Below, in pieces: positions 1 through 5,451 of a DNA stretch of 15,195 nt. Below the pieces are notes generated by a model, which had not been told where the DNA came from, did not search any database, and saw only the letters and a program-made list of their open reading frames with translations. The stretch lies in the NCBI GenBank assembly GCA_900543105.1, contig UQQA01000053.1, forward strand, positions 1 through 15,195, read 5' to 3'. Source of the stretch: an uncultured Ruminococcus sp. Lineage in GTDB: Bacteria; Bacillota; Clostridia; Oscillospirales; Ruminococcaceae. The position numbers and the translations under genes were made by a program. Positions within the stretch are counted from its first letter, which is position 1. Each line of letters starts with the position of its first letter.

Positions 1-48
1 GCCCTCTGCTCTGCCCTCTGCTCTGCCCTCTGCTCTGCCCTCTGCTCT
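1..48. repeat. Four perfect 12-bp tandem repeats (RAEG codons)
   Basis: Four exact copies of gccctctgctct fill bases 1-48 and may continue beyond the edge. Read on the minus strand each unit encodes Arg-Ala-Glu-Gly. The matching place in the full-length Rpn gene (270-293) has one exact unit plus one degenerate unit, so the copy number differs between the two tails. In-frame 12-base units are prone to replication slippage that changes length without breaking the frame. Confidence 0.9.
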
Positions 49-174
49 GCCCTCTTCTTTACCCTCTTCCTTGGCATTTTTGAGTGCTGACGCTTCATCA
101 TGGAGTGCCTTTTCACGCAGACGGGCTATCTCTCTTATTTTTGTGTCCTCGGACATTTCATAGATAACTCTCAT
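1..174 (-). CDS. Partial ORF: duplicated C-terminal tail of the Rpn-family protein (runs off left edge)
   Basis: An open frame of 58 codons starts at an ATG (174-172), five bases after the stop of the Rpn gene, and is still open at base 1. It begins MRVIYEMSEDTK and ends in four RAEG units. It matches residues of the upstream Rpn protein from about VIYDMSEDTK onward; bases 49-168 differ from 294-413 at only 3 of 120 positions. It lacks the nuclease domain, so it is either a remnant of tail duplication or a free-standing tail protein. The ATG has no good ribosome binding site, so translation would probably rely on re-initiation after the Rpn stop. The helix is highly charged (KEEGKEEGRAEG). 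Whether it ends properly to the left cannot be seen. Confidence 0.55.
   Translation of the reverse strand, partial: MRVIYEMSEDTKIREIARLREKALHDEASALKNAKEEGKEEGRAEGRAEGRAEGRAEG
49..168. repeat. Direct repeat, copy B of the Rpn tail
   Basis: This 120-base stretch is the same as 294-413 except at three positions (117/120 by eye). Both copies lie in the same orientation and the same reading frame relative to their ORFs. The high identity points to a recent tandem duplication or ongoing gene conversion. Confidence 0.9.
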
Positions 175-179
175 TATGA

Positions 180-1010
180 TCAGCTTTCCGGATACATCTT
201 TCTGACCTGCTCCTCGGTAAAGCCCAATGCTCTCATTCTGATTATGGCATTTGCCCTTTCTTCTGCTTTACCTTCTGCTCTGCCCTCTGCTCTGCCCTCT
301 TCTTTACCCTCTTCCTTAGCATTTTTGAGTGCTGACGCTTCATCATGGAGTGCCTTTTCACGCAGACGGGCTATCTCTCTTATTTTTGTGTCTTCGGACA
401 TATCATAGATAACATTTACGGCTTTTTTCATAATAGGAACGTTAGTCTGACTGATCATCTCAAATTCCTCCTCACTGTCTGCGTTTATGAACTGCAGCCA
501 CAGCTCACGGCTGTTGTTGGGATCTGGCTTTCTGCCGACCTTTTTCAGCTCAAAGAAGTGTATGCTGAACTTGTCGGAGAAAACCTCACCTGTACCCTTT
601 ATCATTGCGGCGACCTCGGTGTGATAATCGTCCGTACTGAACATATTAAAGTTGATGATATTTATTGTAATGGTCTGTTTTAACTCACTGTAGTCCTCGC
701 CGCTTTTCAGCTCGGACGAATACAGCTTTGCCCAGTAGAAAAGCGTTCTGTCACGGTAGTCCGCATCGTTTTTGACCTGTATCTCGACATTAACAAGCTT
801 ATCATCCACTTTAAGGCTAAGGTCAAGACGGCTGAATTTTCCTGCAAGGGTTTCGGGCGGAAGCTCGGGGTTTGTTATTTTGATCTCTTTGATGCGCTCC
901 TGCGGAATTTCAAGCATACTTGCTACAAATGAATGGAGCATATCCTCATTTTCCGTAAAAATTTTTTTGAAGATTATATCAAGCTTTGCAGAAATTACAT
1001 TACGTGCCAT
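180..1010 (-). CDS. Rpn-family recombination-promoting nuclease / PD-(D/E)XK nuclease family putative transposase
   Basis: The 276-residue protein has the family layout: an N-terminal nuclease domain (about 1-160), the conserved bridge WLQFINADSEEEFEMI (about 171-186), then a charged helical tail ending in an RAEG repeat and a small terminal segment (FTEEQVRKMYPES). Visible active-site candidates are D63 in SRLDLSL and E76, Q78 and K80 in VEIQVK, the usual D...ExQ/K arrangement. Family members are DNA endonucleases that raise recA-independent recombination and in E. coli act in antiphage defence. The ATG at 1010 has a textbook GGAGG eight bases upstream (1019-1023). It has its own promoter overlapping the end of the GH95 gene. 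The tail is duplicated immediately downstream. Assignment to the family is firm; the biological role here is inferred. Confidence 0.9.
   Translation of the reverse strand: MARNVISAKLDIIFKKIFTENEDMLHSFVASMLEIPQERIKEIKITNPELPPETLAGKFSRLDLSLKVDDKLVNVEIQVKNDADYRDRTLFYWAKLYSSELKSGEDYSELKQTITINIINFNMFSTDDYHTEVAAMIKGTGEVFSDKFSIHFFELKKVGRKPDPNNSRELWLQFINADSEEEFEMISQTNVPIMKKAVNVIYDMSEDTKIREIARLREKALHDEASALKNAKEEGKEEGRAEGRAEGKAEERANAIIRMRALGFTEEQVRKMYPES
294..413. repeat. Direct repeat, copy A, inside the full-length Rpn gene
   Basis: Partner of 49-168. It encodes the Rpn C-terminal segment from about VIYDMSEDTK through KEEGKEEG. Upstream of it (toward higher coordinates) the similarity between copies breaks up: copy B lacks about 12 bases relative to copy A near the MKKAVN codons. 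Confidence 0.9.
456..473 (-). promoter_or_regulatory. Candidate internal ribosome binding site and start for a C-terminal-only Rpn product
   Basis: Inside the Rpn gene a GAGGAGG (467-473) sits eight bases before an in-frame ATG (458-456, Met185). Translation from here would give a 92-residue product ending at the same stop (180), containing the whole tail but no nuclease residues. In E. coli, Rpn genes are known to encode short C-terminal proteins from internal starts that inhibit the full-length toxin. The caveat is that GAGGAGGAA also simply encodes the conserved Glu-Glu-Glu run, so the signal may be incidental. Confidence 0.4.
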
Positions 1011-1037
1011 CGGCTTTCCCTCCTTTTATCTGATCAT

Positions 1038-1065
1038 ATTATACCACAATTTCATCAAAATGCAA
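1038..1065 (-). promoter_or_regulatory. Promoter of the Rpn-family gene
   Basis: The -10 is a perfect TATAAT (1038-1043) preceded by TGG, giving an extended -10 TGnTATAAT. The -35 is TTGCAT (1060-1065), with a 16-base spacer. The -35 lies inside the last codons of the GH95 gene and the -10 in the 44-base gap. I saw no terminator hairpin in that gap, so some readthrough from the GH95 gene is also likely. Confidence 0.65.
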
Positions 1066-3325
1066 CACAGTATGTCTTTCCCTTTTCCGTTGCGAACGAA
1101 ACAGCGCCGTCCTTTTCCGCAGTATTGACATTATTGCCGTCACATACGACCTTGATGCCATTGCCGACAATTGTACAAGGATTTCCTCCGAGTGAAGTTA
1201 TGGAAAGCTTTGTTATCCTGCCCCTTTCCCATTCAAAATCAAGCTCATAGCCGCCCCTTGCTCTTACACCGTAAAGAGAGCCGCTTCCCCATTCCTCGGG
1301 GAGCGCAGGAAGAATGTTTATCTCGCCGCTGTGACTCTGAACGAGCGCTTCGGCAATGCCTGCGCCGCCGCCGAAGTTGCCGTCTATCTGGAACGGCGGG
1401 TGCATATCAAACATATTTATCGAAGTCGAGTTCGAGAGGAGCGCACGGACATTTTCGCCGACCTTTTCGCCTCTGCCAAGCCTTGCCCACATATTGATTA
1501 TCCATGCTCTCGACCAGCCCGTGTGACCGCCGCCGTGGGAAAGTCTGCGGTCGAGCGTTGCGGTTGCAGCCTTTGCAAGCTCGGGCGTTTTGCGGAGCGA
1601 TATCATATCTGCCGGATAGAGCGCAAAAAGCTGCGAGATATGGCGGTGTCCGGGTTCTACCTCGTCATAATCCTCCGCCCATTCCATTATCTGACCGTAC
1701 TTGCCTATCTCAGGCTTCGGCAGACGTGAACGGAGCTTCCGCATCGTTTCGGCATAGTCCTTGTCGATGCCAAGAATATCCGCACTTTCCGCAACCGCCG
1801 TGAAAAGGCTGTAAAGTATCTGACTGTCCATTGACGGGCCCTGACAAAGCGAACCCTGCTCACCCGTCTTGGTGAGGTATGTATTCTCGGGCGAAGTCGA
1901 GGGACTTGTCACAAGCTGTCCCTTTTCATTCTCGATGAGGTAATCCTCGAAGAATTCAGCGGCTTCTTTCAGCGTATCATACTTATCGGCGAGAAAATCC
2001 TTATCCTGCGTAAATTTGTAGTGTTCGTAGATGTGCAGACAGAGCCACGCAAGACCCATCGGCCATACCGTTGCAGGCATCCACCTGTCCTGCGGAGCTG
2101 TGTCACCCCAGATATCGGTGTTATGGTGGCAGACCATACCCTTGCAGCCGTACATTTCGCGGGCGGTGATCCGTCCGTTCTCTCTCATTCGCTCGATATG
2201 GTCAAAAAGCGGCGTGTGGCACTCGGAAAGATTCTGTATCTCAGCGCCCCAGTAGTTCATTTCGGTGTTGATGTTGATAGTGTATTTTCCTCCCCATGCA
2301 GGCCACATATCCTTGTTCCATATTCCCTGAAGATTGAGCGGAAGTGTACCCTCGCGCGAGCCGCTTATCATCAGATAGCGCGAAAAGTTGAAGTACATTT
2401 CGGCAAGCTTGTTGTCGCTGCCGCCGTTCCTGAACTTTTCAAGCCTTTCATTTGTTGGCAGAGCGGAGTTTCCGCCGCTGTTGTCGCAAAGCTCAAAATC
2501 AACGCGGTCATAGAGCTTTTTATAGTCACTGATATGACGTTCAAGAAGTGTTTCGTAGGACTTGCGCTGTGCTGTCTTGGCTTCATTCAAAGCTGTTTTT
2601 TCGTAATTACCCGTGCGGAAAGCCGTCCGGCAGGCTATTGTTATAGTCGCTTCGTCCGCACCGTTTACTCTTATCCTTGTAGCGTCGGTTTCTCCGCTGC
2701 CGCCGACTGTTTTTATTGTAACTGCCGTTGCGTATGGTATTCCGTCCGTAACTGTGAAGAGCAAAGTCGATGCATCGTAGGCTTCGTTTTTGTCATAGTC
2801 GTCATCTGAGCCATCGATAAAAGCTTCAAAGGTTATTTTCGCCTTTTCGCTCGCCGTGAAGCGGATAACCATAACATTATCGGGAGCGGAAACGAAAATC
2901 TCACGGGAAAAGTTTACTCCGCCGCTTGTCCACTCGGTTTTTGCGACTGCTGCGGAAATATCAAGGCTCCGCTGATAGTTTTCGGCATTTTCGCAGCCGC
3001 TTTGGAGGATATGCAGGTCGCCCATAGGGTGATAATGGCGCTGCTGCTCGTTTCTGCCGTAAAAAGCGTCCTCGCAGAGCTTCTGCGCTTCGGTTATCCT
3101 GCCGTCTGCGATAAGCCTGCGGATTTTCCCGAGGTTTTCTTTCGCCTTTGGGTTGTTTCTGTAGCGGAAGCCGCCCGACCAGATGCTGTCCTCGTTCATC
3201 TGGATAAGTTCATCGTCCGTTCTGCCGAATATCATACCGCCGATGCGTCCGTTTCCGACGGGCAGAGCTTCGTCCCAGTTTGCGGCAGGTGCTTTATACC
3301 ATAATAATTCCGAATAGTTCTTCAT
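1055..3325 (-). CDS. GH95 family glycoside hydrolase (alpha-L-fucosidase / alpha-L-galactosidase), cytoplasmic
   Basis: The 756-residue protein opens with the GH95 signature LLWYKAPAANWDEALPVGNG followed by QMNEDSIWSGG. By family knowledge residues about 1-260 form a beta-sandwich, about 290-665 an (alpha/alpha)6 barrel, and about 670-756 a C-terminal beta domain. Candidate catalytic residues, by comparison with the family's NxN/Glu/Asp set, are N351 and N353 in NINTEMNYW, E480 in SPSTSPEN, and D648 in FQIDGNFGG. EPGHRHISQLF (557-567) is also conserved. GH95 enzymes are inverting and remove terminal alpha-1,2-fucose or alpha-L-galactose from milk, mucin or xyloglucan-type glycans. There is no signal peptide, so it acts on imported oligosaccharides. 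The start ATG has GGAGG five bases upstream (3331-3335). The gene lies after the operon terminator with its own promoter. Exact sugar specificity cannot be read from sequence alone. Confidence 0.93.
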   Translation of the reverse strand: MKNYSELLWYKAPAANWDEALPVGNGRIGGMIFGRTDDELIQMNEDSIWSGGFRYRNNPKAKENLGKIRRLIADGRITEAQKLCEDAFYGRNEQQRHYHPMGDLHILQSGCENAENYQRSLDISAAVAKTEWTSGGVNFSREIFVSAPDNVMVIRFTASEKAKITFEAFIDGSDDDYDKNEAYDASTLLFTVTDGIPYATAVTIKTVGGSGETDATRIRVNGADEATITIACRTAFRTGNYEKTALNEAKTAQRKSYETLLERHISDYKKLYDRVDFELCDNSGGNSALPTNERLEKFRNGGSDNKLAEMYFNFSRYLMISGSREGTLPLNLQGIWNKDMWPAWGGKYTININTEMNYWGAEIQNLSECHTPLFDHIERMRENGRITAREMYGCKGMVCHHNTDIWGDTAPQDRWMPATVWPMGLAWLCLHIYEHYKFTQDKDFLADKYDTLKEAAEFFEDYLIENEKGQLVTSPSTSPENTYLTKTGEQGSLCQGPSMDSQILYSLFTAVAESADILGIDKDYAETMRKLRSRLPKPEIGKYGQIMEWAEDYDEVEPGHRHISQLFALYPADMISLRKTPELAKAATATLDRRLSHGGGHTGWSRAWIINMWARLGRGEKVGENVRALLSNSTSINMFDMHPPFQIDGNFGGGAGIAEALVQSHSGEINILPALPEEWGSGSLYGVRARGGYELDFEWERGRITKLSITSLGGNPCTIVGNGIKVVCDGNNVNTAEKDGAVSFATEKGKTYCVAF

Positions 3326-3370
3326 AATATCCTCCGATATGTCCCGAGCAAGGCGGGGTTATTTAATAAA

Positions 3371-3399
3371 ATTATAACATACTTTCCACAAAAAAACAA
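3371..3399 (-). promoter_or_regulatory. Promoter of the GH95 gene
   Basis: A perfect TATAAT (3371-3376) preceded by TGT forms an extended -10. The -35 is a weak TTGTTT (3394-3399) at exactly 17 bases. It lies between the operon terminator and the GH95 start, about 45 bases upstream of the ATG, so GH95 is a separate transcription unit. The short leader contains a small CCCG/CGGG hairpin of uncertain meaning. Confidence 0.75.
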
Positions 3400-3420
3400 G
3401 CTTAACCGCTTTGATTTTTG

Positions 3421-3462
3421 TACAAATACAAAAACCGCCCTCGAAAAATCCGAGAGCGGTTT
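3421..3462 (-). terminator. Rho-independent terminator of the eight-gene operon
   Basis: On the minus strand a 12-base-pair stem (AAACCGCTCTCG with CGAGGGCGGTTT, one G-U pair) closes a seven-base loop (3444-3450) and is followed by TTTTGTATTTGTA. It starts 16 bases after the stop codon of the last permease. The arms are 3451-3462 and 3432-3443. Confidence 0.9.
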
Positions 3463-3478
3463 GAATAGCTTTGGTGAA

Positions 3479-4540
3479 TTACATACCTGTAAGACCCGAA
3501 CGTGCAATACCTTCTGTGAAGTTTTTCTGCAAGCAGATATAGAGGATAAGCATTGGCAGGATAGAGATAAGACAGCCTGCTTCCATCCATACGATAAGCT
3601 CACGGACATTCGGCGTTTCGTTGCCGAAGATAAGTCTTGCAAGGCTTGCATCGAGGTTTTTGAGCATAAGTGCAACGGTCTTGTTGTCGGTGAAGAACGA
3701 TGTGGAAACATAGTAATCGTTCCAGTACCAAACAACTGAAAGGAGGAATACTGTAAGGAATGTAGCGCCTGCGTTGGGGACCATTACCTGAACGAAGGTT
3801 CTGAAGGGCGAGCAGCCATCAAGGTATGCTGCGTCTTCGAGTTCCTTAGGAAGTCCTCTGAACGACTGTCTGAACAGGAATATGAAAAGACCTGCACGGA
3901 TACCGTTCGCTGTGAGTGCGGGGAAATACATTGTAACACCGCTGTTGATGAAGTTGATGTAGTTTCCTGTGATCGCATGATAAATTCCGAATGGATTGAA
4001 GTAACGGAAGAACATATACTGCGGAATAAGAATGATCTGTGAAGGCACAAGGATCATAAGTATTACGATAAAGAAGAGTATGTTCTTTCCCTTGAACTTG
4101 AATCGTGCGAAGCCGTAACCCGTAAGTGCGCAGGTAAGTACCTGGAGTATCGAACAGCCGATATTCAGCACAAGAGTGTTGACGAGCGTGTTGCCGAAGT
4201 CCATTGCCTTCCATGCATCGGTGATATTTGAAAGAATGAAGTGCTTAGGTATCCACATGATCGTCGGATCGTTCATTTCCGCACGGGGACGGAATGCAGC
4301 GGAAACCATAAATATGAGAGGATAGATGATGATGAAGCAAAGACCGAATACGATAAGTCCTCTTGCGATAGGCCATACTGCATCAAAAACTCTTTTTCTC
4401 TTTAAGTATTTCTGTTCCTCGGGAGTAAGGGATTCAAGGCGCTTTTTAAAGCGTTCCCTTTTCTCCTTTCTGGACATTTTAGGTTCTTTGATCTTTCTCT
4501 GCTCGGACGGTGCGCCGAAGCGTTTTACTAAACTTGCCAA
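3479..4540 (-). CDS. Carbohydrate ABC transporter permease, MalG-type (second pair)
   Basis: The 353-residue inner-membrane subunit has six predicted membrane segments and the ATPase-docking EAA loop ELEDAAYLDGCSPFRTFVQV (about 233-252) with P255, followed by WYWNDYY typical of MalG-type subunits. It has an unusually long cytoplasmic N-terminus of about 58 residues rich in Lys, Arg and Glu before the first helix. The start is TTG at 4540, chosen because a perfect AAGGAGG (4549-4555) lies eight bases upstream; the next in-frame Met (M22) has no such site. It is last in the operon, 13 bases after its MalF-type partner, and followed by the terminator. It should import a mono- or oligosaccharide; the substrate is not evident. 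Confidence 0.92.
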   Translation of the reverse strand: MASLVKRFGAPSEQRKIKEPKMSRKEKRERFKKRLESLTPEEQKYLKRKRVFDAVWPIARGLIVFGLCFIIIYPLIFMVSAAFRPRAEMNDPTIMWIPKHFILSNITDAWKAMDFGNTLVNTLVLNIGCSILQVLTCALTGYGFARFKFKGKNILFFIVILMILVPSQIILIPQYMFFRYFNPFGIYHAITGNYINFINSGVTMYFPALTANGIRAGLFIFLFRQSFRGLPKELEDAAYLDGCSPFRTFVQVMVPNAGATFLTVFLLSVVWYWNDYYVSTSFFTDNKTVALMLKNLDASLARLIFGNETPNVRELIVWMEAGCLISILPMLILYICLQKNFTEGIARSGLTGM

Positions 4541-4548
4541 TTATTCCG

Positions 4549-4555
4549 CCTCCTT
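4549..4555 (-). promoter_or_regulatory. RBS that fixes a TTG start
   Basis: AAGGAGG overlaps the stop codon of the upstream permease gene (4554-4556) and lies eight bases before the TTG at 4540. The perfect site supports the non-ATG start and implies translational coupling between the two permeases. Confidence 0.85.
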
Positions 4556-5450
4556 AATCATCGTACCAAACGAGCTTATTCATGATTGCGAAAATGATAC
4601 CGAGAGCAATAAGAATTATTCCGAAATAGCTCCACGCCATTGATGCCGAGTAGCCGTACTGCCAGTCACGCTGAACTTCAAGCACACGCGCCATAACCTC
4701 GTTCGTCGGGTCGGTGAAGGAGTCGATAACGGTATAAACGATATTTACAAGGATCATCGGGGAAACGTAAGGAAGAGTTATCTTCCAGAAGAATTCCCAA
4801 GCTGTTGCGCCTTCGATAGAGGCTGCTTCCTTAGCGGAAGTCGGGATACCCTGAAGTGCCGAGAGGAAGATAATGATCTGGATACCGCACTTCCAAACGA
4901 GGTTGAGGATATCAGATGTTACCGTTGTCAGCATTTCGGTGAACTGCGTACCAAAGCCGTAAATTCCGACAAATTCGAGCAGCTGATCGACCATGTCCGC
5001 CTCGAACATTGTGGAGAACTGTTCAGCGCTGTTGTTTCCGTTTGTGTTAAGGTCGCCTGTGATGATAGCATAAACAGGACCCGTTGCGATGATAACAGGG
5101 AGGAAGAATACGGCTCTTGCAAAGCCTCTGCCTCTGAACTTCTGGTTGATGATGATCGCAACGAACATCGAGAATACAACGATGATAGGAAGGTTGAGAG
5201 CCATATCCTTCAGTGCGCTTACGAGATACTGTCTGAATGTCGGGTCGGTCATGAACGCTCTCTTGTAGTTTGCCATACCCACCCAGCTTCTTGCGAGATA
5301 GCCTGTTTCCGGGCTGACGTCATTGAATGAATAGAAGAACGATTTGCATACGGGTATGATGAAAAACATCAGAGCGCCGATAAACCAAAGAGCGATAAAT
5401 CCGTAGCCGTAAAGCCCTTTCTTCTTTTCATAGGATAGTCTGTGTTTCAT
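4554..5450 (-). CDS. Sugar ABC transporter permease, MalF-type (second pair)
   Basis: The 298-residue protein has six predicted membrane helices, with the first at about 15-37, and an EAA loop at 207-227 (KEAASIEGATAWEFFWKITLP). A 40-residue hydrophilic stretch (about 132-175) between central helices is longer than usual and probably faces outside, where it could meet the binding protein. The ATG at 5450 comes one base after the TAA of the DUF5696 gene; the GAAGGAGG sequence sits within the last codons of that gene, so the two are translationally coupled. It pairs with the downstream MalG-type subunit. No binding protein is encoded next to this pair. Confidence 0.92.
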   Translation of the reverse strand: MKHRLSYEKKKGLYGYGFIALWFIGALMFFIIPVCKSFFYSFNDVSPETGYLARSWVGMANYKRAFMTDPTFRQYLVSALKDMALNLPIIVVFSMFVAIIINQKFRGRGFARAVFFLPVIIATGPVYAIITGDLNTNGNNSAEQFSTMFEADMVDQLLEFVGIYGFGTQFTEMLTTVTSDILNLVWKCGIQIIIFLSALQGIPTSAKEAASIEGATAWEFFWKITLPYVSPMILVNIVYTVIDSFTDPTNEVMARVLEVQRDWQYGYSASMAWSYFGIILIALGIIFAIMNKLVWYDD

Positions 5451-5451
5451 T

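Noticed and set aside
1..413. Possible CRISPR array
   Set aside because: The short repeats are contiguous 12-base coding units without spacers, and the long repeat occurs only twice.
100..683. Two plus-strand ORFs that begin with the same residues (MECLFTQTGYLSYFCV)
   Set aside because: They are antisense to the duplicated Rpn tail; their shared start simply reflects the direct repeat.
180..1010. Reading the Rpn gene as an active transposon or insertion sequence
   Set aside because: Family names mention transposase, but I see no terminal inverted repeats or target-site duplications around it.
2021..2809. Long plus-strand ORF (262 codons) opposite the GH95 gene
   Set aside because: It lies wholly antisense to a well-supported GH95 gene, has no RBS or recognisable domain, and is Cys/Val-rich in the way antisense frames of coding DNA often are.
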